Shown piece by piece: positions 7,373-14,794 of a stretch of 17,061 nt of DNA; the first letter of the stretch is position 1; each line of letters starts with the position of its first letter. Below the pieces are notes generated by a model. The model worked only from the letters and a program-made list of their open reading frames with translations, was not told the origin of the DNA and ran no database searches. The translations under genes were made by a program, and so were the position numbers. This stretch comes from Cacconaster sp045601245 (GTDB lineage: Bacteria; Bacteroidota; Bacteroidia; Bacteroidales; UBA932), in the NCBI GenBank assembly GCA_045601245.1, contig JAZRZH010000057.1, forward strand, positions 1-17,061, read 5' to 3'.

Positions 7373-7508
7373 TTATGTCTTTGTGAATACAACGGTTTCA
7401 TTTCCATCCGTGAGAGACATCTTGTTTCCATCGATTGTCCCGGAAAGATTTGTTGCCGCTGTTGGGAATCATAACCTTCCGGGGTATTAGCCTCGGCTGC
7501 AAAATCTT
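7373..7508 (-). pseudogene. C-terminal remnant of a lipocalin-like protein
   Basis: On the minus strand the frame ending at TAA 7375-7373 reads NLSGTIDGNKMSLTDG followed by NETVVFTKT. This is the beta-strand pattern that closes many Bacteroidota lipocalin-like lipoproteins. About 30 codons upstream the frame is closed by a TGA. A neighbouring frame continues with EANTPEGYDS, suggesting one frameshift. The N-terminal part and signal peptide are absent. It sits just upstream of the FAD oxidoreductase promoter, on the opposite strand. Family guess is from pattern only. Confidence 0.4.
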
Positions 7509-7549
7509 AACGGGATTAAGAATTTGATGTGAAAGCTGTCTTAATATCA
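7505..7549 (+). promoter_or_regulatory. Shared upstream element TTAAGA-N14-CTGTCTTAATATCA, copy 2
   Basis: TTAAGA at 7516-7521, 14 variable bases, and CTGTCTTAATATCA at 7536-7549, ending 10 nt before ATG 7560. It is identical in sequence and spacing to copy 1 at 3288-3321 ahead of the 641-residue protein gene. An additional TCTTAA half-site lies at 7505-7510, forming TCTTAA-N5-TTAAGA. No TAnnTTTG box is present. Confidence 0.6.
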
Positions 7550-7559
7550 GGAAAATTTA

Positions 7560-9185
7560 ATGGATATGAGAAGATTTCTGTTTTCAATCGTTGTTGCGGC
7601 TGTTCTTTTTATGCCACAGCTGTCCTATGCGGGCACGACTGGTTCCGCCTGCCGTCAGATGTATTGTGAAGTGGCCGTCATAGGCGGCGGTGCAGGAGGG
7701 GTGGGGGCTGCAATCCAGGCCGCCCGTCGGGGGAAACACGTGATATTGTTCGAGAAAGGTGTGTCGCTGGGCGGCCTGGCCACCAACGGATATGTCAATG
7801 TAGTTGCCGGCAACGTGGAGGGAATCTGCCTTGATTTCGCAAAGCGGATGGATGAACTGGGCTATATCAAGCATCTGGAAAAGGAGGACGGAGAATATCA
7901 TTCCCCCGTGTTCGATCCCGAGATGGGTAAGGTTGTCCTTGAGGAGATGGTGCAGAGGGCCGGTGCGCGCATAATGTACGATTGCACCTGCTTCGATGCA
8001 GTTATGAGTGAAGACGGTACGCGTATAGAGCGGGTGCTTTTCCAGACCAAGGGAGGCTATCTCAGCGTGCGGGCGGATATGTTCATTGATGCCACCGGAG
8101 ATGCGATTCTGGCAGATATGGCAGGCGTTCCGAGCGAGACGGGCGGGCAGGATTTTGCAGGACTGAATATGTCAACCACTCTCGGCTCGCGCTGGTCCGG
8201 TGCAAATCTGGTGGCGTATCAGGAGGCCGAGAATATATATAAGCGCCAGCAGAGGGCCAACGGGCGCAAGACAGTGAGCCTGATATATGATCTCGAAAGC
8301 AAGGCCATTGCGGAAGGCCGTCTGGTGCGCCACGTATGCAGTCCCTTCTCCGGTCTGTCCAGGGTTCCTCTGCCGGGATATAAGAAAACCGATGCCGATT
8401 TCGTGACATACTCGTTTCACAGCTATTACTGTCACAACACAGACCCGGAGGATATCTCGCGCCAGATTATCGAACAGCACCGGCTGATGCGCGACTTTCA
8501 GGCCTTCCTGCGCTCCGATGTGCCCGGCTTCGAGCGTGTCAGGCTGGTGGGCACCGGTTCCCAGCCGGGCGTAAGGGACAGCCGCCGCATCTTCGGTGAA
8601 TATATGCTCACCTCTGAAGATGTCGCCAAGGGCCGCAAGTTCGAGGACGGCATCGCCCGCTTCCCCAACATGTTCGACACACATCATCCCACAAGCGACG
8701 AAATGGTGTTCGTCCGTCATATACATATGGACCCTTCGGCAGATGCCGGAAGCGGAGTGACGCTGCAGCGCGACGAGCCGGCGCAGATGCATCCCTTCTT
8801 CGAGCCGGACGGTGTGCAGGTCCGGGTGAATCCGAGGGACTGGTGCGATATACCGTACCGCTGCCTCGTGCCGAAGAAAGTGGACAATCTTCTTGCGGTG
8901 GGCCGCTGCTGCTCCACTGAATTCCACGCCAACGGGGCAATACGCACCATAGGGCCGGCGATGAGTACCGGGCAGGCGGCGGGTCTTGCCGCTGCGATGG
9001 CTCTCGACTCCGGGATGCGCCCGCGCGATATCGACGGAAAACTCGTGCGCAAGGCTTTGATTGACGCAGGGGTGGCCCTTGACAAGGCTCCGGGCGGGTA
9101 CTGGAAGGAAATCAGGGAACAGGAGGATACCATCGTCGTCACCCCGTCCGATGCCGCCAGGATAATGGGGCAGAAGAAAAGGTGA
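7560..9185 (+). CDS. Exported FAD-dependent oxidoreductase (FAD_oxidored type)
   Basis: 541 residues from ATG 7560 (a second ATG follows two codons later). Residues 1-24 are a signal peptide (MRR, hydrophobic core, SYAG), so it acts outside the cytoplasm. The Rossmann FAD site begins at residue 38 with VAVIGGGAGGVGAA (GxGxxG at 42-47) and ends its second strand with FEK (E65, ribose contact). GGLATNGYV at 71-79 is the usual second FAD-contacting stretch of this family. Near the C-terminus VGRCCSTEFHANG and GPAMSTGQAAGLAA form the closing FAD motif. The electron acceptor and substrate cannot be deduced. The upstream element is shared with the UGSC-like gene, so both may serve one pathway or respond to one signal. 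The stop overlaps a tiny downstream frame by 4 nt. Confidence 0.88.
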   Translation: MDMRRFLFSIVVAAVLFMPQLSYAGTTGSACRQMYCEVAVIGGGAGGVGAAIQAARRGKHVILFEKGVSLGGLATNGYVNVVAGNVEGICLDFAKRMDELGYIKHLEKEDGEYHSPVFDPEMGKVVLEEMVQRAGARIMYDCTCFDAVMSEDGTRIERVLFQTKGGYLSVRADMFIDATGDAILADMAGVPSETGGQDFAGLNMSTTLGSRWSGANLVAYQEAENIYKRQQRANGRKTVSLIYDLESKAIAEGRLVRHVCSPFSGLSRVPLPGYKKTDADFVTYSFHSYYCHNTDPEDISRQIIEQHRLMRDFQAFLRSDVPGFERVRLVGTGSQPGVRDSRRIFGEYMLTSEDVAKGRKFEDGIARFPNMFDTHHPTSDEMVFVRHIHMDPSADAGSGVTLQRDEPAQMHPFFEPDGVQVRVNPRDWCDIPYRCLVPKKVDNLLAVGRCCSTEFHANGAIRTIGPAMSTGQAAGLAAAMALDSGMRPRDIDGKLVRKALIDAGVALDKAPGGYWKEIREQEDTIVVTPSDAARIMGQKKR

Positions 9186-9271
9186 AAGCAAAGGTTCTAA
9201 TAGAGGAACCCGAAAAGCCAAAGCGGAATTCAAAAATAACTTTTGAAGAAGTGAATCTAACGATGGACTAG
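9182..9271 (+). CDS. Possible 29-residue small ORF overlapping the oxidoreductase stop
   Basis: A GTG at 9182 overlaps the oxidoreductase TGA (GTGA) and opens 29 codons rich in Lys, Glu and Pro, with a second half reading KITFEEVNLTMD. The residue pattern is protein-like. It could be a translationally coupled small gene or the broken start of a lost gene. No homologue is recognised. Confidence 0.2.
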   Translation: MKAKVLIEEPEKPKRNSKITFEEVNLTMD

Positions 9272-9555
9272 TCTTTCTCAAGAGAGTCGAATGACAGCTT
9301 TATCGGTTTGAGCGGGTGTTTTGGGTTCCACGGACCAGCGTCAGACGGCCCTCTGGACAGTATGGTTGGCACCCAGGCCTCGATTTCGGCCCCTCGGTTC
9401 CCGGCACCCCCTTTAGAGGGCCCTCCGGGGCATATCGCTGACACCCGGATTTGCGGCTGGAGTGCGACAGACAAGGCGGCAGTAACGTACTCTGCTCTGC
9501 ATATCGTTCTTGTGTAATTGCAGTTGATTTTTAAGGCTTTCTTGAGAATTATTGC
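9272..9555. other. GC-rich gene-free stretch before typA
   Basis: About 280 bases, GC-rich between 9330 and 9470, with several short pairing segments (for example GGGTG with CACCC around 9314-9374, and CCCTTTAGAGGG at 9409-9420). A 68-residue minus-strand frame (9474-9268) is rich in Pro, Gly and Ser and looks non-coding. A structured RNA is possible but none is recognised. Confidence 0.3.
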
Positions 9556-9563
9556 TATTTTTG
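9556..9563 (+). promoter_or_regulatory. Promoter -7 box of typA
   Basis: TATTTTTG matches TAnnTTTG and ends 23 nt before ATG 9587. The DNA just upstream is AT-rich, as is usual for promoters in this phylum. Confidence 0.55.
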
Positions 9564-9586
9564 CGGTTTGTTATTGAACGAAATAT

Positions 9587-11383
9587 ATGCAGGATATCAG
9601 AAATGTGGCGATTATCGCCCACGTCGACCACGGTAAAACCACTCTCGTGGACCGTATGATCTATCAGGCCCAGCTCACCCGCCGCGCCGAGAATCTCAAT
9701 GAACTCATTCTTGACAACAACGATCTCGAAAGGGAGCGTGGTATCACCATTCTTGCGAAGAATGTGTCGGTGCCTTACAAGGGTGTCAAGATCAATATCA
9801 TAGATACCCCGGGCCACGCCGATTTCGGCGGAGAGGTGGAGCGTGTGCTCAATATGGCGGACGGTGTGCTTCTGATAGTGGATGCATTCGAAGGTACTAT
9901 GCCTCAGACCAGATTCGTGCTTCAGAAGGCCATTGAGATGGGCAAGAAGCCTATCGTTGTCATCAACAAGGTTGACAAGCAGAACTGCCGTCCGGACGAG
10001 GTCAATGAAGAGGTATTCGACCTGATGTTCTCCCTCAATGCAACAGAGGACCAGTTGGATTTCAAGACTGTTTACGGCAGTGCAAAGCAGGGCTGGATGT
10101 CGCTTGATTGGAAAAAGCCGACCAATGACATCACCGCTCTCCTCGATACCATCATCGAAGAGATTCCGGCTCCCGAATACAAGGAGGGCACCCCGCAGAT
10201 GCTTATTTCCTCACTCGAATATTCTCCATACGTCGGCCGTATAGCAGTGGGTCGCGTCACCCGTGGCGAACTGAAGGCTGGAATGCCAGTATCGCTCTGC
10301 AAGAGGTACGATATCGTCGAGAAGCAGAAGATAAAGGAACTTATGGTGTTCGAGGGTTTGGGCAAGGCCAAGGTCGAATCCGTAGGTTGCGGTGATATCT
10401 GCGCAGTAGTCGGCATTGACGGATTTGAGATCGGTGACACCATCGCGGATCTGGAGAATCCGGAGGCTCTTCCTCCTATCGCAGTGGACGAGCCAACGAT
10501 GAGTATGACATTTACGATCAACGACTCGCCTTTCTTCGGACAGGACGGCAAGTTCGTGACCTCAAGACATATCAAGGAACGCCTCGACCGTGAGCTCGAG
10601 AAGAACCTCGCACTCCGCATCAAGCCGGGTGTGAATGCCGATTCGTTCGTGGTATACGGCCGCGGTGTGCTTCATCTCTCGATCCTCATCGAGACGATGC
10701 GCCGTGAAGGATTCGAACTCCAGGTGGGCCAGCCGCGCGTTCTCGACAAGACCATCAACGGTCAGCGCTGCGAGCCTATCGAATATATGACCATCGACGT
10801 CCCTGAGGAGTTCGTCGGCCGCGCCATCGAGATGTCCACACGCCGCAAGGCTGCGCTCATCCATATGGAGACCCGCGGTGACCGCACTCATCTCGAATTC
10901 GAGATCCCGGCACGCGGCCTTATGGGACTCCGCAGCAACCTCCTCACCGCCACCCAGGGCGAATCCGTCGTCGCACACCGCTTCAAGGGTTATGAGCCGT
11001 ACAAGGGCGATATCGAGAACCGCACCAACGGATCGCTCGTCGCCAATGAGACAGGCCTTGCGGTGGGTTATGCTATGGATAAACTCCAGGACCGCGGACG
11101 TTTCTTCATCGAGCCGGGTGAGAACGTGTATGCGGGACAGGTGGTCGGAGAGCATATCCGTGACTTCGACCTCAATATCAATGTCACCAAGACCAAGAAA
11201 CTGACCAATGTCCGCGCCGCCGGCACAGATGAGAAGGTCGTCCTTCCTCCGGCAGTCAAATTCAGCCTTGAAGAGGCTCTGGAGTACATTCAGGAGGATG
11301 AACTCGTTGAGATTACACCTAAGGCTATGCGCATGCGCAAGATTATTCTTGACGAAAACTTAAGAAAAAAGGCTCAGCGTTAG
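9587..11383 (+). CDS. typA: Translational GTPase TypA/BipA
   Basis: 598 residues from ATG 9587, the usual length for TypA/BipA. It is a ribosome-binding GTPase of the elongation-factor-G type that helps 50S assembly and growth under stress. GTPase motifs: AHVDHGKTT at 11-19 (G1), RGIT at 51-54 (G2), DTPGHADFGGEVERV at 73-87 (G3), NKVD at 127-130 (G4) and the GSAKQGW stretch for G5. Domain II (SSLEYSPYVGRIAVGRVTRG), the EF-G-like domains III and V, and the BipA-specific C-terminal part with VRAAGTDEKVVLPPA follow in order. There is no frameshift or missing block. It is transcribed from its own promoter and followed after 44 nt by the DUF177-rpmF pair, which has its own box. Very secure. Confidence 0.97.
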   Translation: MQDIRNVAIIAHVDHGKTTLVDRMIYQAQLTRRAENLNELILDNNDLERERGITILAKNVSVPYKGVKINIIDTPGHADFGGEVERVLNMADGVLLIVDAFEGTMPQTRFVLQKAIEMGKKPIVVINKVDKQNCRPDEVNEEVFDLMFSLNATEDQLDFKTVYGSAKQGWMSLDWKKPTNDITALLDTIIEEIPAPEYKEGTPQMLISSLEYSPYVGRIAVGRVTRGELKAGMPVSLCKRYDIVEKQKIKELMVFEGLGKAKVESVGCGDICAVVGIDGFEIGDTIADLENPEALPPIAVDEPTMSMTFTINDSPFFGQDGKFVTSRHIKERLDRELEKNLALRIKPGVNADSFVVYGRGVLHLSILIETMRREGFELQVGQPRVLDKTINGQRCEPIEYMTIDVPEEFVGRAIEMSTRRKAALIHMETRGDRTHLEFEIPARGLMGLRSNLLTATQGESVVAHRFKGYEPYKGDIENRTNGSLVANETGLAVGYAMDKLQDRGRFFIEPGENVYAGQVVGEHIRDFDLNINVTKTKKLTNVRAAGTDEKVVLPPAVKFSLEEALEYIQEDELVEITPKAMRMRKIILDENLRKKAQR

Positions 11384-11402
11384 GCATTTGAAAATTATTT
11401 AG

Positions 11403-11410
11403 TATATTTG
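11403..11410 (+). promoter_or_regulatory. Promoter -7 box of the DUF177-rpmF operon
   Basis: TATATTTG matches TAnnTTTG, 17 nt before ATG 11428 and 20 nt after the typA stop. DUF177-rpmF can thus be transcribed separately from typA. Confidence 0.5.
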
Positions 11411-11427
11411 CAGCCCAATTTTGCAAG

Positions 11428-11949
11428 ATGGACGAGTTGGCACAGAATATCATTATCCCGATCAAGGGTATGACGAAGGGTAGTCATTCGTTCAACTATG
11501 TGATTGACGGCAAGTTCTTTCAAATATTCGGGAATACGCAGATCAAGGACGCGGATTGCAGCGTCAAGGCGGATGTGGTCCGTCACAGTACTCTGATGAG
11601 TGTTGTCTGCCATATCGGCGGTTTTGTTGTAGTGGAATGTGACCGCTGTCTGGATGATCTGGTGCTGAAGGTTGATGTGGACAGGGAGCTGACAGTCGGA
11701 TTCGGAAGCGTCGACCTCGACGATTCGATCGATGAAGACGATGTTCTTGTGATAGGCGAAACTGACGGTGAAGCTGATATCAGCCAGTTCGTCTATGACT
11801 ATATCTGCCTCAGCCTCCCGATAATGAAAGTTCATCCCGATGGTAAGTGCAACCCCGAGATGATGAAGAGACTCGAGACTCAGTCGGATGATTCCTCCGA
11901 GGCTGCCGATTCTCCTTTCAGTGCTTTGAAAGATATGTTGAATGAATAA
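11428..11949 (+). CDS. DUF177 (YceD-like) protein, linked to 23S rRNA/L32
   Basis: 173 residues from ATG 11428. The CxxC pair in VECDRCLDDL (Cys 71 and 74) and the closing segment CLSLPIMKVHPDGKCNP are the two signatures of DUF177. In other bacteria DUF177 proteins are needed for normal 23S rRNA processing and accumulation, and the gene nearly always precedes rpmF, as here (24-nt gap). There is no signal peptide, so it is cytoplasmic. The C-terminal 25 residues are acidic and Ser-rich. It forms a two-gene operon with L32 under the promoter box at 11403. Confidence 0.92.
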   Translation: MDELAQNIIIPIKGMTKGSHSFNYVIDGKFFQIFGNTQIKDADCSVKADVVRHSTLMSVVCHIGGFVVVECDRCLDDLVLKVDVDRELTVGFGSVDLDDSIDEDDVLVIGETDGEADISQFVYDYICLSLPIMKVHPDGKCNPEMMKRLETQSDDSSEAADSPFSALKDMLNE

Positions 11950-11973
11950 TTATAAAATTAAAAATTTTTAGAT

Positions 11974-12153
11974 ATGGCACATCCGAAACACAAAATCTCC
12001 AAGCAGCGCAGAGATAAGAGAAGAACTCACGACAAGGCAATCGTTCCTCAGATGGCGGTTTGCTCCAATTGCGGTGCAACAGTAATGTATCACCACGTAT
12101 GCCCTGAGTGCGGTTACTATCGCGGCCGTCAGGTTATCGCAAAGGCTGAATAG
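11974..12153 (+). CDS. rpmF: 50S ribosomal protein L32
   Basis: 59 residues from ATG 11974 to TAG 12153, a normal L32 length. It begins MAHPKHKISKQRRDKRR, the basic rRNA-binding start of L32. A zinc ribbon follows with Cys at 30, 33, 43 and 46 (CSNC and CPEC), so this is the zinc-binding form. A structural protein of the large ribosomal subunit, co-transcribed with DUF177. The leader between the two genes is AT-rich without a Shine-Dalgarno match. The fatty-acid genes plsX and fabH that often follow rpmF are not here; a terminator comes next. Confidence 0.97.
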   Translation: MAHPKHKISKQRRDKRRTHDKAIVPQMAVCSNCGATVMYHHVCPECGYYRGRQVIAKAE

Positions 12154-12174
12154 GCGTTGCTGGACTGAAAACAT

Positions 12175-12205
12175 ATTACCGGGACAACCGCCCGGTAATT
12201 TTTTT
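12175..12205 (+). terminator. Rho-independent terminator of the DUF177-rpmF operon
   Basis: Perfect 9-bp stem ATTACCGGG / CCCGGTAAT with a 7-nt loop, running straight into a T tract (12199-12205). It lies 21 nt after the rpmF stop and 5 nt before the tRNA. Confidence 0.85.
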
Positions 12206-12210
12206 GAGTT

Positions 12211-12282
12211 GGCCCCGTAGTTCAACGGATAGAATGGAGGTTTCCTAAACCTTAGATAGCAGTTCGATTCTGCTCGGGGCTA
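12211..12282 (+). tRNA. tRNA-Arg, anticodon CCT
   Basis: 72 nt that fold as a full cloverleaf: acceptor GGCCCCG with CGGGGCT (first pair G-U), D stem GTTC/GAAT, anticodon stem GAGGT/ACCTT, loop TTCCTAA with anticodon CCT at 12244-12246, a 4-nt variable loop, T stem AGCAG/CTGCT with loop TTCGATT, and discriminator A. It reads AGG codons. The CCA end is not encoded. It lies between the rpmF terminator and its own terminator, so it is probably a separate transcript. Confidence 0.93.
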
Positions 12283-12322
12283 CAAGAAAGCCAGGCTGAA
12301 TTAATTCAGCCTGGCTTTCTTG
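12283..12322. terminator. Bidirectional terminator, perfect 40-nt palindrome
   Basis: Both 20-nt arms are exactly complementary (core AAAGCCAGGCTGAA / TTCAGCCTGGCTTT), with A-rich and T-rich ends suited to termination in both directions. It starts directly after the tRNA discriminator base and lies downstream of the convergent minus-strand operon that ends at 12377. Confidence 0.8.
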
Positions 12323-12376
12323 TTTCTTGCAATCGGGCGCGGGGCAAGTAGCCACACGCCCGATAGTGCGTGGCAA

Positions 12377-12826
12377 TTATTGTCCTACGCGTAGGTTGTG
12401 GTCAACGAGGGTGATGGCATCGACGAGGGCTTCGTCATCCTTGCCGATGCAGGTGATGACAGCGAGGAGCTTCTGCTTGATCTCCACGCACATTACGCGC
12501 ATCGGTGACTCATCGTCGCAGAATGCCTCGAATCCATAGGCCTTCTTCTTCTGGAACGGCCATTCGATCAGAGGGTCGAAGTCCGGACCGTCCTCTTCTG
12601 CGTCGAAGCCGACCATATCCACATAATTGGCGTATGCTTCATCTGCGGCCGTGGTATCCTCCGGCATTCTGCCGAGGCAGATGTCTATGATAGCGTTGTC
12701 TTTCTGATTCCTGTCATCCGGCAGATGGGCTTCGAGGTGGGTTACTTCCTCGCCGCCCTCTTCCTTTGATACTGTGGTTTCCTGCTGCCAGCCTGCCGGC
12801 AGTTTGATAGTGAGTTTGTATGCCAT
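12377..12826 (-). CDS. Conserved-looking acidic protein of unknown function
   Basis: 149 residues from ATG 12826. No signal peptide or membrane segment is present, so it is cytoplasmic. Composition is acidic (EEGGEE, DEAYANYVDM, DAEEDGPDFDP) with alternating strand-like segments in the second half (AYGFEAFCDD, MRVMCVEIKQKLLAVITC), suggesting a small alpha/beta fold. It starts 2 nt after the malic enzyme stop and is the last gene of the operon. I do not recognise the family and offer no function. Confidence 0.8.
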   Translation of the reverse strand: MAYKLTIKLPAGWQQETTVSKEEGGEEVTHLEAHLPDDRNQKDNAIIDICLGRMPEDTTAADEAYANYVDMVGFDAEEDGPDFDPLIEWPFQKKKAYGFEAFCDDESPMRVMCVEIKQKLLAVITCIGKDDEALVDAITLVDHNLRVGQ

Positions 12827-12828
12827 AG

Positions 12829-14010
12829 TTATTGTTTCTTATAGATTTTGCTGACTCCTGTTTCGATTGCAGCGCGCTTCACCGCTTCCGCGACCGCCTT
12901 GTGCGCCTTTTTATCCCAGGCATAAGGCAGGATGTATTCGCGGCTGAGTTCGGCTTCGCTGACGCAGCCCTGGAGACCCTTCGCCGCTGCAATGAGCATC
13001 TCCTTGTTGACGGTCTTCGCACGCGCGTCCAATGCGCCGCGGAAGAGTCCCGGGAACACCAGCACGTTGTTGATCTGGTTCGGGTTTGCGCTGCTTCCGG
13101 TGCCGACGATGAATGCCCCGGCCTCGATGGCATCCTGATAACTTATTTCGCTGACCGGATTGGCCATCGGGAAGATAATCGGTTTCTCCGCCATAGTGCG
13201 GACCATCTCCTTCGATACGATGTTGCCCACCGATACTCCGATAAACACATCCGCACCTTGCAGAGCATCCGCAAGAGTGCCGCGGATATGGGTAGGGTTG
13301 ATGACCGCTGCAAGTTCGCGCTGCGGGGTGTTGAATTCATCGCAGTCATCAATTATGCCTGCCTTGTCGCACACGGTCAGATGCTTTACTCCGAGGTCGA
13401 GCAGGAACTTGGAAATAGCGATTCCGGCCGCTCCTGCACCGTTCAGCACAACTTTAATCTCATCGATTCTCTTGCCTGCGAGCTTCAGCGCGTTGAGAAG
13501 GGCTGCGGATACCACTATTGCGGTTCCGTGCTGGTCATCGTGGAATACAGGGATGTCGAGTTCGTCCAGAAGCCTGCGCTCTATCTCAAAGCAGCGTGGC
13601 GCCGATATGTCCTCGAGGTTGATGCCTCCGAAAGATCCTGAAATCAATTTGATGGTGCGTAGGATCTCCTCCGTGTCCTTGCTCCTGATACAGATAGGGA
13701 ACGCGTCGACGTCTCCGTATGCCTTGAAAAGGGCGCATTTGCCCTCCATTACTGGCATTCCGGCCTCCGGGCCGATATCGCCCAGACCGAGAATCGCTGT
13801 GCCGTCGGTGATGACAGGCACGGTGTTCCATCGGCGTGTAAGCTCGAAGGATTTTTCGATATCGTCGTGAATTGCGAGGCACGGCTCGGCTACTCCGGGC
13901 GTATATGCCACGCCGAGTTCATCCTTGTCCGATACGGGCACGCGGCAGGACACTTCGATCTTCCCGCGCCATTCGCCGTGCTTCCTGAGGGATTCTTCGC
14001 GGTAGTTCAT
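12829..14010 (-). CDS. NAD(P)-dependent malic enzyme, short form
   Basis: 393 residues from ATG 14010. Oxidative decarboxylation of malate to pyruvate and CO2 with reduction of NAD(P). The N-terminal malic domain shows AYTPGVAEPC (Y36, general acid), GLGDIGPEAG at 75-84, K91 (general base) after MEG, LEDI at 132-135 and FHDDQHGTAIV at 156-166, which supplies the divalent metal ligands. The NAD-binding domain opens with GAGAAG at 191-196 and contains the PMANPVSEI stretch. The length is that of the short bacterial enzymes; no phosphotransacetylase tail is present. Cofactor preference cannot be read safely. Its ATG overlaps the stop of the upstream lipoprotein gene as TAATG, a sign of translational coupling. 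Assignment is very secure. Confidence 0.95.
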   Translation of the reverse strand: MNYREESLRKHGEWRGKIEVSCRVPVSDKDELGVAYTPGVAEPCLAIHDDIEKSFELTRRWNTVPVITDGTAILGLGDIGPEAGMPVMEGKCALFKAYGDVDAFPICIRSKDTEEILRTIKLISGSFGGINLEDISAPRCFEIERRLLDELDIPVFHDDQHGTAIVVSAALLNALKLAGKRIDEIKVVLNGAGAAGIAISKFLLDLGVKHLTVCDKAGIIDDCDEFNTPQRELAAVINPTHIRGTLADALQGADVFIGVSVGNIVSKEMVRTMAEKPIIFPMANPVSEISYQDAIEAGAFIVGTGSSANPNQINNVLVFPGLFRGALDARAKTVNKEMLIAAAKGLQGCVSEAELSREYILPYAWDKKAHKAVAEAVKRAAIETGVSKIYKKQ

Positions 14011-14774
14011 TACAGTTTGCGCGGAATAAGATTGATGTCATGCGGTTCCCTGTCAGGATCGTTGATGATCCTTGCGGTACCGGTGGTCTTCGCACGGCAT
14101 TCCTGGTCTCCGACATAGTGGAGTTCGGAGTCATCTTCGACCGTACCCTTGGTCGAACCTGCCTCGACATATGCGGTGCAGGTGCCTGTAAGGTGGCATT
14201 CAACCTCGGTGCCGGTCAGCGGGATCATAAGGTTGCCTGCGGTGCAGGTGCCTGATAGGTCCAGATTGATCTTGTCGCAGTTCAAGTCTATGAGAATCCG
14301 GTCCGAACCTGAGGATTTGATCTTGATTGTCTCGCAGGTGACGGGGCCTGTGATGATGTTGCTGCCGCTTGTAGTGATCTTGATGAAAGGGGAGAGCATC
14401 ATCTCGAAATCGAATGTCGACGAGCCTTCCATCCTGAGGTCGTCAAATGCCGTGCTGTAAGGTATTTCAATGCATACCTGGCGTTCACCTGTCTGGTTCA
14501 TTGCATCCTTTATGCGTTCGTTGGAGGCGTCAATGACGAGTGTCTTGCCCTTCTGCTTGATCTTGACGTATTTCTGGAGGCTCTTGTCGGTTTCTGTGAC
14601 AACGACCCTGCTTTCTAGGTTGATGGTGACTCTTGCGTAACCCTTGACTTTGACGATTTCGTAGTCCGGCTTGATGCCGAGTTCTTCTTTTGTAATTTCT
14701 CCGGAGAGACCGGAGTTGCATCCTGTGAGTACTGCACAGCAGAGAAGGATGATGGAGAGAAGATGTTTTTTCAT
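14010..14774 (-). CDS. GIN-domain (DUF2807) lipoprotein
   Basis: 254 residues from ATG 14774. An upstream in-frame extension to 14837 runs into the xerD gene and lacks a sensible N-terminus. Residues 1-18 are a lipoprotein signal with lipobox LTGC and lipidated Cys 19. The rest is a repeated short beta-strand pattern with SGS/TGT turns (EGSSTFDFEM, TSGSNIITG, SSGSDRILI, SGTCTAGNL, TGTCTAYVEAG), the right-handed beta-helix of the putative auto-transporter adhesin head GIN domain. Such proteins are abundant at the envelope of Bacteroidota; their role is largely unknown. It begins 20 nt after xerD and shares one base with the malic enzyme start codon. Confidence 0.85.
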   Translation of the reverse strand: MKKHLLSIILLCCAVLTGCNSGLSGEITKEELGIKPDYEIVKVKGYARVTINLESRVVVTETDKSLQKYVKIKQKGKTLVIDASNERIKDAMNQTGERQVCIEIPYSTAFDDLRMEGSSTFDFEMMLSPFIKITTSGSNIITGPVTCETIKIKSSGSDRILIDLNCDKINLDLSGTCTAGNLMIPLTGTEVECHLTGTCTAYVEAGSTKGTVEDDSELHYVGDQECRAKTTGTARIINDPDREPHDINLIPRKL

Positions 14775-14794
14775 AATGTATTGATGATGATTTA

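Noticed and set aside
8172..9281. A 369-residue minus-strand open frame
   Set aside because: Antisense to the FAD oxidoreductase, with low-complexity Leu/His/Arg composition and no motifs.
9268..9474. A 68-residue minus-strand frame before typA
   Set aside because: Pro/Gly/Ser-rich translation typical of non-coding GC-rich DNA, with no promoter box or homology recognised.
10562..11155. A 197-residue minus-strand open frame inside typA
   Set aside because: Shadow of the strongly conserved typA frame.
12832..13641. A 269-residue plus-strand open frame
   Set aside because: Antisense to malic enzyme, with no start context or motifs.
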